Source: Aphidius gifuensis (Eukaryota; Arthropoda; Insecta; Hymenoptera; Braconidae). Taken from it: DNA of 64,000 nt. Below the pieces are notes generated by a model. That model searched no databases, had not been told where the DNA came from, and saw only the letters and a program-made list of their open reading frames with translations. The stretch lies in NCBI RefSeq assembly GCF_014905175.1, contig NC_057791.1, positions 1,116,001 through 1,180,000 of the forward strand. The letters are read 5' to 3'. Positions 1 to 13,263 of the stretch are shown here, piece by piece; positions within the stretch are counted from its first letter, which is position 1; every line of letters begins with the position of its first letter. A program made the translations under genes and the position numbers.

Positions 1-58
1 AGTATGTAGTTAATAAGAGAAATATATATTGATGAAATGTTTTTTATTAATTTTTTAG

Positions 59-1218
59 TATCTGGAAGAAAATTAATACCTGGTAAAAAATTAAGTGGTA
101 CTGGAATGAGTAAAAGTCAAACATTACCACGTAGTATGGGTCGTTCAAATTCAGTATTACCATGTCATAAAACAACACCAACAAAACCATCATGGACACC
201 ACCATCAATAAAACGTCAATTATCAATACCAGGTACAGTATCACCAGTAAGACGTCAAATAATAACAACAACACCAAATAATAGTAATCGTAATACACCA
301 ACAAGAAAAATTCCAAAAGGTGTTGATCCAAAATTAGCACAAATAATATTAGATGAAATATTAGAAGGTGGTACACCAGTAAAATGGGATGATATTGCTG
401 GACAAAAAATAGCTAAACAAGCATTACAAGAAATGGTTATATTACCATCAATAAGACCAGAATTATTTACTGGTTTACGTACACCATCAAGAGGTTTATT
501 ACTATTTGGTCCAGCTGGTAATGGTAAAACATTATTAGCACGTGCTGTTGCAACACAATGTTCAGCAACATTTTTTTCAATATCAGCAGCAAGTTTAACA
601 TCAAAATATGTTGGTGAAGGTGAAAAACTTGTTAGAGCATTATTTACAATTGCTAGAGAATTACAACCATCAATAATATTTATTGATGAAGTTGATTCAT
701 TATTATCAGAAAGACGTGAAAATGAACATGAAGCATCAAGAAGATTAAAAACTGAATTTTTAATTGAATTTGATGGTTTACCATGTAATCCAGATGAAAG
801 AGTATTAGTTATGGCTGCAACAAATCGTCCACAAGAACTTGATGAAGCTGCATTACGTCGTTTTAGTAAAAGAGTTTATGTTACATTACCAGATTCATCA
901 ACAAGATATTTATTATTAAAAAAATTATTAGAAAAACATAATGATCCATTAAGTGATATTGAATTACGTGAAATGGCATTATTAACTGAAGGTTATTCTG
1001 GTAGTGATTTAACTGGTTTAGCTAAAGATGCTGCACTTGGTCCAATAAGAGAACTTGATCCAGATCAAGTTAAATTACTTGATCTTAATCTTGTTAGAAA
1101 TATTAATATACGTGATTTTCTTGATTCATTAAAAAGAATAAGAAGATCAGTATCACCAAATAGTCTTGCTGCATATGAAAAATGGAGCAATCAATTTGGT
1201 ATGGATATTAGTATCTGA
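59..1218 (+). CDS. SPAST: Spastin, AAA ATPase microtubule-severing enzyme (3' part only)
   Basis: This is the terminal coding exon of spastin, the meiotic-clade AAA ATPase that severs microtubules. The exon opens after an AG at 57-58 with two bases completing a split codon, so the upstream exons, including the MIT domain, lie left of the window; the ATG at 37 is intronic. About 385 residues are visible. A basic, Ser/Thr/Pro-rich linker (first ~90 residues) is the expected microtubule-binding region. The AAA domain follows, with Walker A GPAGNGKT (508-531), Walker B IIFIDEVDS, the pore-loop segment SKYVGEGEK, sensor-1 AATNRPQELD and the RRF arginine-finger region. The C-terminal helix ends in the spastin-like WSNQFG. 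Katanin or fidgetin are alternatives, but the linker and C-terminus fit spastin best. No frame damage is seen. Confidence 0.93.
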
Positions 1219-3180
1219 TTAAAAAGTTTGCCTATCAAGGCATACTCATTCATCAACAGGTGAAATGTTTATTATTTTTTCTTTATTTAAATTACGAAAA
1301 TTCATTGATTAATTATTGACGATTTTTATAAGTCTAATTTATTTATATATATCTTTAAAAATTAATGATAAACAAGTGACAATTATTTATTTAAATTATT
1401 TATCAAGTAAAAAAAAGACAAACAAACAAACAAAAAGACAACGAATGACTGATGCCTGGTAGATTAATAATTCTTTTTTTTTTTTTTTTTTTCTCTTTAA
1501 TTTCTTCCTGTTGATAATCAATAATTTTCCTGCCAATAGAATTAATTAAACAAATGAATTCTTCAATTTAACGTGGAGGAAATATCATTAGAAATTTTTT
1601 TCATTTTTCGATTTTTCTTATTTCGATTTTTTTTTCTTCTTTTTTTTTGCATGCAGGCATGTAATTAATAATAATCGTATTTAATTAATAATAGTTACAA
1701 AGTAACTCGGCATAAATATAATCATAATATAGTCAATCTAATAAACAAGCTTGTGTAATTTGTAATGTAAACTTTTCGATGTGATATTTTCAACAGAATA
1801 ATTTAAAAAAAGTTTCGAATGAAATAGAAAGAAAAATTCAGTACAAACACAAGGCTGTTATATAAATGCTTCCTCCTTTGTTTTTTTATTATTTATTTAT
1901 TTATTTAAATGATCAAAAAATTATTGTTTAACTAAAAAATTCATAAATTCTTTTTTCAATGTTATTGAAGTTATTGTTGAATTAAAAATTCATTTAGAAA
2001 AAAAATAATAAAAGCTTAGAATTATTTGCTTACTGATGATCGCCTTTGAAATTAATTAATTATAAATAATAAATTCAGCAATGCTCAAATTTGTATTAAT
2101 CGCACTAATCAGCACAAAAAAAAATAAATAAAAAATACTCCACCGAGCAATTAAAATTAAATCGATTAAATAAATTACTAAAATAAATAACAAAAAAGCA
2201 ATTAATCATAATACGCTACGCCTTGATAAAAAAAAACAATTGAAATAAAAAAAAAAAGCCTAGTCTTGATCATGTTATTTTGCTACTTTTATAAGCAATT
2301 AAAAAAATTTTTTAAAAAACCGAAATAATTGTAAATTAAATAAAACATAGATTTAAAATCAATACTCAAATATTGATGTCCATTTTAAAGGATTAATATT
2401 TGTACACGTTAATAAAATTTTGAAAAATAATTAATATCATAAATATTGTTTGATGCTGATGTCATATTTTGTACCGTTCATTGTATAAAATTAAAAAATT
2501 AACAGAAGAAAATAAGAAACAATTAATCAAAAATTAATTATAAAAAAAATAGTTATGAAATGATGCTTAATATTTAATAATTATTTGCCATTTTGTTAGT
2601 TGATAAATTTGACTTCCTGCTAGATAATAATTAACTTTGTTTAAAATAAAAATTTATAATTTAAAAAATTAAAAATAATGAATAATTAAAATAACCAGTG
2701 CTTTAAATATTAAATAAAAATTATTGTAGAAAAATTTAATTAGTATGTATTTATTTAACCTAAATAATTATTTAAAAATTTTCGAAATTTTAGTTTAAAA
2801 AAATTGATATTTCGATTAAAAGTGTACTTGCAAATTATCAATGAGATTTATCTTTAACAAGTAGTTGAAGTACACGTTTTTTGGGAAACGAGAAAGTGAC
2901 AATAGAATCAGTGGGACTTGATCAAAAGGCACTTGTCTTTAGAGCAACTTTCTCAGCAAAATGTTATCAGGAAGATGAAGATAATTCAGACAGCAACTGA
3001 CAGGACATTTTTTTAGTTGGAAATCACTTGTCTTGCTCAAACTTCGAACAGCAACAGCCAAAAGGGTGACAAGTTTTGTGGAAGTATCAATCCTTGTGTC
3101 AAGAAAACACACAGCTTTCACTCATCATGATGACATAGTACAAATTAAAAATAAACATGAAGCTAAAAGTCAATACTAAA

Positions 3181-3202
3181 ATTGACAGATACAACTGTCA
3201 AT
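3181..3202. repeat. Perfect 8-bp inverted repeat
   Basis: ATTGACAG is followed by a 6-base loop and then CTGTCAAT. The half-site TGACAG is the core bound by Meis/TGIF-class TALE homeodomain proteins, so it could be a paired binding site. It could also be chance in a 3.6 kb gap. Confidence 0.4.
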
Positions 3203-4429
3203 CCTAAAAATTAAATCCGATCCAATTGCTTGATGATAATTTTTTAATTTTTCTAAATTAATAAAAAATAAACATAGAAAAATAGAAAAAAAAATAAAAA
3301 ACTTTTTTTTGTATTTTAAATATTTATTCCTTTTCTTTTTTTTTCATTCAAAGGACAATTTGTTTTGTTTGTTTTTTTTCATTTTTTTTTTTTTGTTTTT
3401 TCATTTATTTTATTATAAGATAACATTATCCTAAGCATTGTCGAGGGTTGTAAGACCCTGCCGTACCTAAATTATCTTTTTTTATATAACATTCTTCCCA
3501 CCCTCTTCGATTATTTCACTGATTTTTGTTCAATTTTTTTTTTTTTTTATATTTAAATTACTTTATGTTCAATTGATTCGTTCTCGCTTTTATTTTATTT
3601 TTTTTTTTTTCATTTTTTAAATTAAATTATTCTTTTAATTGTTTTATAATCACTTTCATTCGTTCATGCTTTCGACTCATTGTTTAACGCAATTTAAATA
3701 TATATATTTTATTTAGTTTTTCATTAATCACTTTGAAATATTTATTTGAAAATTATTTTTAATAATTTTCTCGTCAGTGGTGGTATTTATTTTTACAATG
3801 AAAATAATAATTATTTATTCGATAAACAATGTGACAAAAACAAAATATAGTTTATCGGAATGATTTGAATTTGTCAAACGTTGACAGTTATTATTGAAGT
3901 AATAATAAATATTTTAACAAGGAAACATTGTAAAAAATAGATGCCAATAATAAATATTATTGTTTTTTTTTCTTTTAGTTATTAACATAAAAACTTTCAT
4001 TAATTCTAGTCCTACATATCTATCTCTTCCAATTGTATAATAATATGGAAGACACTTATCAAGAAAAGTATCATATTTTCTTTAACAATTTTTAAAAAAA
4101 ATTAATTTCAACTACTTCATCATGAAAATTTGGCAAGTAAAAAACTAATGAAAAATAATTGCAAAACACTGTTTATTTATTTATTTTTATTTCTTTTTTT
4201 GTACACTAAACCACTGACGACAGAAGTTTTTGTTTTTTTCATATATTTTTTTTATTTTTTGTAAAGCAATTGAATAGCCCCTGAAAAACCATAGCTGCAA
4301 AATGAAGCCTCAAAGTTAAATGATATATAAAACAACAAAAGATTTTTTTAAATAAAAAAAATAATAAAATGAAAAAAAATAAGCTTGTCAATTTTATCAA
4401 AGTGAGAACGATTGTTCGTGTCGAAGAAG

Positions 4430-4446
4430 CCCCCCCCCCCCTCCCC
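4430..4446. repeat. Poly-C tract (poly-G on the TIA1 strand)
   Basis: Twelve C, one T and four C occur in a row in otherwise very AT-rich DNA, about 340 bp downstream of the TIA1 stop. If the TIA1 3' UTR extends this far, its mRNA would carry a G4-A-G12 run. Confidence 0.8.
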
Positions 4447-4785
4447 ATTGAATGTTTCATTGAATTTTAGTTGTTATTTTTATTTAATTTTGTTTTATCA
4501 AAATTTTATTTATTTTTTTATTTAACCATTGTTGTTATTTTAATATTAATTTATTAATCTCTGCATCTTTGAATTTATTTAATTAATTATTTACCTCTTG
4601 TTTAAATTTTTTTCATTTTTGTTTATCTGTTTTATATTTTTTTATTTAAATAATTTGTTTATTAAATTTCTTTTTATTTAGTAGTAGTAGTCCATTGTTG
4701 TTGTGTTGTTGTTGTAGTTGTTGTTTTTTTTTTTTTGTTTATTAAATAATTGAATTGGTCAATCATAACAAAATAAATTGTCATT

Positions 4786-6050
4786 TCATTGCGTTGGATA
4801 TTGATGCATATAAGTAACCAATGGTGGTTGACCAGGTGGTAATTGTGGTGCACCAGTTGGTGGTGTTGGTGTTGCTTGTCCAGGTTGCCATGTTGCACCA
4901 GCAGATGCTTGCATTCTCATGCTATTCATATATTGTTGTTGTTGTTGTTGAGTATAATATTGTCCATAATATTGAGCTGCTGCTGCTGCTGTTGGTTGTA
5001 AAAATTGTCCTTGCATTTGTGGATATCCTTGATACCAATAGCCCATTTGTTGACCATAACCATATGGATATTGTCCAGCTCCAGCACCAGTAACATTCTA
5101 ATAAATAAATAAATAAATAAATAATAAATAAATATATTATAAATGAAAAATAATGATAAATAATATACCTGTTGTGCTTGTTGATTTGCATTTGGACCAA
5201 CACTATTTGGATCACCATTTTCTTTACCCCAAAAACATTTAACAACACTACCATTAATTTCTGTATTATGTGTTGCTTCAATAGCATGTGTTGCTGCTTC
5301 TTTTGTTGTAAATTTAATAAATGCATAACCTTTATCTTTGAATACTCTAATTTCACTTATAGCACCAAATGGTGAAAATGTTTTAGTTATTAATTCTTCA
5401 GATATACCATTTGTAAAACCACCACAATAAACAGTACAATTTGTTGGACTACTTTGAGCATAAACCTCTTCGTAGTTTGGTTTACTACTATTTGGATGTC
5501 TTGGTCTTTCTGATCTTGGTGGTGGTGGTTTTCTCGTTGACCAATTTGTCCTGATACTACGTGAACCTAACCATTGTCCATTCATTGATGATATTGCTGC
5601 TTCAGCTTCTGATTTTTTAACAAATGATACAAATGCATAACCTTTACTTTTTAATGTTTGTGGATCACGTACAATACGACAATTACTTATTTCACCAAAT
5701 GGTGCAAATGCTTCTTTTAATGTTTGAGTTTCAATTTCAGGTGATAAATCACCAACAAATATATGATGATGATTACTAGTGTCAAGTTTTGGTTGATTAC
5801 CAGGACTTGTTGCCCAATTAACTTTTATTTCTTTATCAAGAAATACTCTTTTATTCATAGCAAGTGCTGTTGCTGCATGTTGATGATTCATAAATTCAAC
5901 AAATGCATATGGATCATTACCTGGTTCACGTATTATTTTACAACCTTTTACTGGTCCAATTTGAGAAAATAATGTTACTAGTAAATCTTCAACTACATTT
6001 GCATCAAGATTACCTACGTACAATGTACGAGGATTACTTTCTTCACTCAT
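4786..6050 (-). CDS. TIA1: TIA-1/TIAR-type RNA-binding protein (Rox8 orthologue)
   Basis: This gene encodes a predicted 397-residue protein of the TIA-1/TIAR/Rox8 family, which binds U-rich RNA, influences 5' splice-site choice and nucleates stress granules. There are two coding exons: 5169-6050 (294 codons) and 4786-5097 (103 codons plus stop). They join in phase 0 across a 71-bp intron with GTATAT and TTAG ends. Three RRMs are visible: RRM1 from residue ~8 (LYVGNL, DPYAFVEF), RRM2 from ~96 (IFVGDL, KGYAFVSF) and RRM3 from ~207 (VYCGGF, KGYAFIKF). The C-terminal exon is rich in Q, P, G, Y and A with polyQ and polyA runs, the low-complexity prion-like tail typical of the family. The length matches Rox8 and TIA1. 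Reading through the intron gives a false extension. The gene is divergent from GCN2. Confidence 0.93.
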
Positions 6051-6122
6051 TTTTTCTTTCTTTTCTTCTTTTTTCTTCTCTTTGTTATATATTGTTTTTT
6101 TTTTCTATTATTCTGCTCACTT

Positions 6123-6538
6123 CTGAAAAATTAAAAGAGCCGGTTAACTCAACGCCGACAAATCAAATTATATCTATTTTTTATTTTTATTAAAAATAAA
6201 TTCAACAAAATAGAATGAAATTAAGATGCTACTTTGACTCTCTTTTTTTTTTTTTTTTTTTTATTTCCAACAAAATTAAAATTTCACCAACACTGGGCCA
6301 CAAAAAATCATCATCATCATCAATATTAAAAAATTAAAAAAAAAAAAAATTATAACACGACTACTATTTTAACATTTATACTGCCACCTTTTGAGCTTTG
6401 CTTATCATCAATACCGTTAAATAAAAAAAAAAAAAAAAAAAAAGTATGTGTGTTTGTGTGTTTTATAACTTTTTTATATATATTTCATTTTTTTTTTTTT
6501 TTTTTTAAATTATCGTTTACCAAAATATAAACACTTAC
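6123..6538 (-). other. TIA1: Probable 5'-UTR intron of TIA1
   Basis: On the minus strand a strong donor (GTAAGTG, GT at 6538-6537) is followed 416 bp later by a good acceptor (a T-rich tract ending in CAG at 6125-6123), 72 bp upstream of the TIA1 start codon. Splicing would place the start codon in a second exon. The donor directly follows an ATG, so the spliced leader would contain the two-codon reading frame ATG-AAG-TGA. This is inferred from splice signals only. Confidence 0.5.
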
Positions 6539-8361
6539 CATGTATTAATTTTTTGTTTTTTTAACTTTATTATTGTTGAATTAAGCTTTAATTACCTTTT
6601 TTTTTTTCGTTATTTGGTATTATTTGAATTATTAAATTTATAATAATTTATAATAAAAAAATTAAATTTATTTTTTTTTTTTTTTTAATATGTAATGAAA
6701 AAAAAAAAAAAAAAATTCACAGCCACCAGAGCCTACTACTATCGCAAACACTTGATGTTTTACATGTATGCATTTGTGATAATTTTATGATATTAATTTG
6801 TTATTATTTAAATAATATATTTATTCACTTAATAGACTTTATTTATTGGTTGTAAAAATATGAATATTTAATTACGATGATAATTATATTTAACGGTTTA
6901 GTATGAAGCTGTTTGAGATACAATATAAACTACACACACCCAGACCTGTACGTCATACTAACATAAAATGGCGGCTATGAGAGGTGCGTGCGTGCCTGCG
7001 ACTATGCTGACATTGCTGACAATGCAATTGCGGATCATTCATGCAACCTGACATTTTTTTTTTTTTTTTTTATTATTAATTTATTACTCTTTTTTCTCTA
7101 AAATAATTTTTTGTAATTGTTTTTCTCTCTCCTACCTCATCAATTAATATTTACAACAATTAATTTTAACTTTATCAATTATTTTTCATTTCAACAATTG
7201 TTAATTAAATTTTTTTAATTATTTATTTATTATTTTGTTTATGTTATTATTATTGTTATTTGCAAAAACCACTGTTGTCTCTCCTCGCCCCCCGCGCGCG
7301 CGATTTCATAACATTTTAGCGGGAAAATAATGGATTTCTATTGGTTTAGATTTTTTTAAAAACACCGGTAGATTTGCCATTTTTTTTTTTTTTTTTGCTA
7401 AAAATATATTAATTAATTAAAACTTGTTAATATATATATATTTTTTTTGGAGTATATTGAGGACAGAAAAAAGGTAGATGTTTAATTAAGAAAAATTAAT
7501 GAAATATGATATAATTTCACGATTATAATTGCTTTTATTGATATAAAAAAAAAAAATTAGGTAACTAATAAATAAATGAGTATCTTGAATAAAACAATTA
7601 TATACTTTATATACCTTATTTTAATTATTAAAAATTTTCTAATTAAAATTGGCTTTTTTTTATTATTAGTTTATTTGTATTTACCGCTGTTTTTTTTGTT
7701 CTAGATTAATCAAGATTGAAGATTAATTGAGCTATGTACTCTTATCTTGTGCGATAAGCAGATTGAGGCATACTTTGAGTTATCATGTTCAATGGATTGA
7801 ATACATATACTCAAATGAATATACCACTAATCTATTATGCAAAAACAACACAGAGAAAAATAGAAAATATGAAAATATATTTTATCAATGAATTAGAAAT
7901 CCTGGGGGAAAAAAATTATGGCTTTTATTTTACGAGACAATCACATGAAAATTATTCAAAAATAATTTCCAGCAAGCTTCATAATTAACTGTACTATTTT
8001 TTTTTTTCACCCCCCATAATTAATTGTACTTGTTTTTTAAATTTAATTTTTCAGCTATATTCTGCTTTACCGACTTAAAACCCCATAATTTCCTATAATT
8101 AAACACTAGAAAAACCATAACGCGCATGCTCTATTATAATCACATGATTTTAGCCCTTTTTTGCCCTATTTTCAACCCTAATTAAATGCAATTCAATGCA
8201 ATCAAATGCAACTGTCTCTCTCCCCCGATACACACGGGTGTTTGTTATTGTTTATTGAATATTTTGAGGTTAAACACTGTGTGCAATACAAAAGGAAAAA
8301 TATAAAAAAAAAAAAGAATAATAAAAGCAACAATTGAATAATTAAATAATAGATCTTGAAA
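6539..8361. promoter_or_regulatory. Divergent promoter region between TIA1 and GCN2
   Basis: No coding sequence is supported here. The most G+C-rich part of the first 8 kb lies at 6930-7060 and 7255-7330, including a CG-rich run near 7290. Visible motifs are AAAATGGCGGC, a close match to the YY1/Pho site (core 6968-6975), and GCGGGAAA at 7319-7326, matching the E2F consensus. A 67-codon open frame at 7785-7988 has no family resemblance. The GCN2 5' UTR probably starts somewhere in 8220-8340. Confidence 0.55.
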
Positions 8362-11300
8362 ATGGCTCATCCAGAGTCATGTCAAGAAAGACAAAAAAAT
8401 GAATTTGAAGTACTCAAGGTAAGTGATCAAGAAAAATAATTTTATATTGCATCATAAAATTTAAATAATATTTATTATTATTATTTATAGTCAATATTTG
8501 GTGATGAACTACATGATTTGAGAAAAAATAAAAATAAAAAGAAATGGCAACCAATGGATATATCAATAACTTTAACACCACAACAAGGTATGTCTGGACC
8601 AGCTGAAATATATGCTAAAATTGATTTATGTTTAACATGTAATGATAAATATCCAGACACACCACCAACAATACAATTAAATAATAGTCTTGGTTTATCA
8701 AATGAACAAATATCATGTTTATCAAATGAATTAAAAATTTTATCAAAACAATTAAAAGGTGAAGTTATGATATATGATCTTGCTCAACATGTACAAAAAT
8801 TTCTTCATGAAAATAATAAACCTGGTACAAAATCATTTTATGAAGAAATGGTAACAAGACAAAAAGAAAAAATGCAAACTGAAATGCAAGTTATGCAAGA
8901 AAAAAAATTACAAGAAGATAAAGAACGTCAATTAATACAAGATGAAATATTAAAACGTCGTGAAGCATTACAAGCTGAATTACGTGAACGTCGTGAAAGT
9001 ATACAATTATCACAAACAATACAATCATTGTCATTGTCACCATCAACATCATCATCATCATTATTATCAGAACGTGGTCAAAAAACAATATCAAGAAGAC
9101 GTCATAGAAGTTCATGTGTTTATTTAGATGATAAAATTTGTAATCATCAAGGTACTGAGTTAATTAAATTTGATAATAATTGGGGTGATAGAAATGTACA
9201 TCGTGGTAGATGTCTTGGACATAGTAGTAAAGGTTCAAATGTATATGCTGGTGTTGATAATACAAGTGGTGAATTATTAGCAATAACAGAATGGTCATTA
9301 AAATGTATTACAAATAATGATTCATCAATAAATGATACAAGTGATTTACAATATGCCATAAAACAAATAAGTAGTATTGAACAAGAACTTAATTATTTAC
9401 AAAGATTACAACATTCAAATCTTGTTAGATATTATAATTTAAAATACATACAAGAAAATGATGAAATAACAATTTATATTGTACAAGAATTTGTTGTTGG
9501 TACAACATGTTCATTTTTATTAACTGAAAATTTTCCAGTAACACCAGAAATGCTTCGACATATTACAACTGGTGTATTATCAGCACTTGAATTTCTTCAT
9601 AATAATAATATTGTACATAAAGATTTACGTGATACAAGTATACATATTGATCGTCAAGGAATCATTAAAGTATCTGATTATTCATTGAATAAAAGATTAT
9701 CTGATATTTATCATTCAAATTGTTTAGCTAAAAATGATCATGATTTTCCAACAATACAAGGTAGAGGTGGTAAAAAATTAGACATATATAGATTTGGTAT
9801 TATATTATTGTCATTATTAAAAGGTAAAATTATCACTGAAATTGATACTGATTGGGATAAAAATATTGTACAATCAGAGATACGTGATTTTTTATCAAAA
9901 TGTTTAACAAATGATGAACGTTCAAGATGGTCAGCAAATCAATTACAAACACATATATTTATACGTACACCAATAATACATAGTATATCAAAACCTGAAA
10001 AAAATCATGATAATGAAAATAATAGTACTGAATCAGAGGAACAAGCTAATGATATGTCAATGTATTTGACATTGTTAGGTGGTCAATCAAGAATTCAAAA
10101 TGAATTTGAAGGTCTTAAATGGCTTGGTAAAGGTGCATTTGGTGATGTTATAAAAGCTAGAAATAAATTAGATGGTGGTATATATGCTATTAAAAGAATA
10201 CGTCTTGATGCTAAAACAAAACAATTAAATAAAAAAATAACACGTGAAGTTAAACTTTTATCACGTTTAAATCATGAAAATGTTGTACGATATTATCATT
10301 CATGGATTGAATGTGCAACAATGGATGATACAAATACTAATGAATCATCAACATCAGCATCACAAACATCTGATGAACAATCTCTTGATAATAATCATGA
10401 TGATGATGATGATGATGATGATGATAATGAAAATGATGCTTCAAGTGATGAAGATAGTGATGAAGATTGGGATCTTCTTCGTCGTACAGCAAATGAATCA
10501 TCTGATTTTGTTGAATTTGAAAAAGATGATGATGATGATGATGAAGAAGATGATGATGACGAAGAAGATGATGATGAAGATGATGAATCAAAAACAATTA
10601 ATAAAACAAATAATGGTAATAATATTAAAAAAAAAATACAATTTATGTGTATACAAATGGAATTTTGTGAAAAAAGTACATTACGTACAGCAATTGATAA
10701 TTTTTTATACAAAGATGAAGAAAGACTATGGCGTTTATTTCGTGAAATAATTGAAGGCTTGGCACATATACATCAACAAGGAATGATACATCGTGATTTA
10801 AAACCAGTAAATATATTTTTAGACAGTAATGATCATGTTAAAATTGGAGATTTTGGTCTAGCAACAACAAATATATTTTCATCATCTTTAACACAATCTT
10901 CAACAAATGATAATGATAATAATAATAATATGTCAGATAAATTATTAGTAACATCTGATACAGATAAATGTAATTCAATGACTGGACAAATTGGTACAGC
11001 ATTATATGTTGCACCAGAATTAAATTCAAAAACATCAAAATCAATGTATAATCAAAAAGTTGATATTTATAGTTTAGGAATAATATTATTTGAAATGTGT
11101 TATAAACCAATGGATACTGGAATGGAAAGAATTAAAACACTTATGAATATACGTATGAAAGAAATAATATTACCAGATGATATTAATCAAGGTGATACAA
11201 ATAAAAAATTAAAATTATTAAATTTATTATTAAATCATGATCCAAGTCAACGTCCAACATCACAAGAATTATTAACATCAGAATATTTACCACCACCACT

Positions 11301-13263
11301 TGAAGAAGCTGAATTACAAGAAATGATTGGTCATACATTATCAAATAGTCAAAGTAAAGCTTATAAATATTTAATATGTTCATGTTTTGATCAAAATGTA
11401 ACACCAGCTGAAGATATAACATATGACATGATAATACCACAAACAAAATCAACATTAAATAATAAAAATACAATTGCATGTTGTTGTGATTCATCACTTG
11501 GTTATGTACGTTCATATGTTAAATCAAAAGTTATTGAAATATTTCAATGTCATGGTGGTATTGATATAACAACATCATTATTAATGCCAAAATCAGGACA
11601 TATTTATAATGATACAGATACTTGTGTTAAATTAATGACACATTCTGGTTATATTGTAACATTACCACATGATTTACGTGCACCATTTGCAAGATATGTT
11701 GCATGGAATAGTATAAAACATCATCGTAGATATACCATTGAAAAAGTATATCGTGAACAAAAAGTTCATGGTATTCATCCACGTGAATTATTTGAATGTG
11801 CATTTGATATTGTTAGTCCAACAAAAAGTCTTATGGCTGAAAGTGAATTAATATATATTGTATGGAAAATATTTGATAATTTACCAGAGCTATATAATAA
11901 AACATTTACTGTACGTTTAAATCATACATCATTGCTACAAGGTGTACTTATGTATTGTGATATTGAACCAGATAAATATCAAGATATTTACATGATATTA
12001 CGTGATGCAAGAAGTGGTCGTATATCAAAATTTCAAGTACAAACACATTTAATTAGTTTATGTTTAAGTGATCGTGCAATGGCATTGTTATTTAATCTAT
12101 TTGATATTGAAAGTTCAGCAGCTAAAATAATAAGTATATTAAAAAGTATAATTAAAAGAAAATGTGATGCATCTGAATATGTTAAATATAGTTTAAGTGA
12201 AATTGAAACAGTTATATCACATGCTGAATCATTTGGTGTTAAATTTCCAATAATAATTGCTCCATTATTAGTACCAAATATAACACAATATAGTGGTATA
12301 TTTTATCAAATAACATGTGAACCAACAAAACCAAGAAGACGTGATGGACATAATGTTATTGCTGCTGGTGGTAGATATGATAAAATGTTAACGACATATC
12401 ATAAATTAGCAGAAAAAACTGGTTTAACTAATAATACAATAGAACAACATGCTGTTGGTATTAGTATATCATTTGATAAATTAGTTAAAATTGTTAGTGA
12501 AGCTGAAAAAGATTGTTATGATTATACAACAAAAATTGATATGAAATATGGTTTAAATGTTGCGGTGTCTTGTACAGATGGTGAACCAAAACGTGATCAT
12601 GAATTAGCTAATTTATTACGTGAATTATGGACATTTGGTTTTCGTGTAACTGTATTAGATTTATCGACAACTCAAGATGTTGTTAATCATGCACATGAAA
12701 ATTCAATAACACATATTATTATATTACAATCTGATGAAAAAAGTATATTTAAATTATATACATGGGAACGTGATCATTATAATGAACGTAAATTTTCATT
12801 AAATAATATTATTGAACATTTTCAAAAACAAATTGATAATCAATTAAATAGATCTGATGTTAAAGTTACTAATAATTATGATAGTAGTATAATGCCAATT
12901 AATGTTAATATACGTTTTTTATTACCATCAACATCAAAGCTAAGTGGAAGTTCACGTAAAAGTTTTAAAAATTCAATGTTAGCACAAATGACAACACATT
13001 TACAAAGAATATCATCAAAAATACCAATTGAAGTATTTGCTGTTTTAATTGATATGAATGTCATTTGGACAATTGTTAAACATTTAGAAACTGATGAAAA
13101 TGAACAAAAAAAAAATTTACAATTTATTATTGAAGAACATTCACGTCATAAAGAATATATACAACAAATTTGTGATGAAATGATTGAAGCTAGAAATGAA
13201 AAATCACGTCCATCATTAATTATGTATAGTCTTATTGATAATAAATTTGCAATTATTCTCTAA
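8362..13263 (+). CDS. Gcn2: eIF2alpha kinase GCN2 (EIF2AK4)
   Basis: GCN2 phosphorylates eIF2alpha when uncharged tRNA accumulates. A 57-nt first exon (8362-8418, donor GTAAGT) joins in phase to 8491-13263, giving about 1609 residues. Domains in order: RWD (~10-135, for GCN1 binding); a charged helical segment (~143-191); a pseudokinase (~250-510) with HKD at ~395 instead of HRD and DYS instead of DFG; an active kinase from ~563 (GKGAFGDV, catalytic Lys ~587, HRDLKPVNIFLD ~785, DFG ~805); a HisRS-like domain (~968-1443) with the GGRYD motif; and a C-terminal domain. A long Asp/Glu-rich insert interrupts the kinase N-lobe, as is usual for GCN2, and is encoded partly by GAT repeats (~10397-10425 and 10524-10590). 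The gene is intact. Confidence 0.96.

Larger units (their letters stand above)
1219..4785. other. Gene-free gap between the convergent spastin and TIA1 genes
   Basis: This stretch should hold both 3' UTRs. It is AT-rich with many poly-A/poly-T runs, and I find no convincing exon. A more complex patch lies at about 2820-3240 and contains a 60-codon minus-strand open frame (2939-3121) with no family resemblance. A 12-C tract sits at 4430. AATAAA-like words are too common here to choose poly(A) sites. Confidence 0.6.

Noticed and set aside
2939..3121. A 60-codon minus-strand open frame in the spastin-TIA1 gap
   Set aside because: The sequence is more complex than its surroundings, but there is no family resemblance and no splice context. 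It is too short to support as a gene.
4239..4460. A minus-strand frame with a Gly/Arg start and poly-Phe
   Set aside because: It is produced by the poly-G tract and T-rich downstream sequence of TIA1 and has no conserved features.
10395..10712. Long poly-Ser, poly-His and poly-Met frames overlapping GCN2
   Set aside because: These are shadows of the GAT repeat encoding the acidic insert of GCN2 in its true frame.
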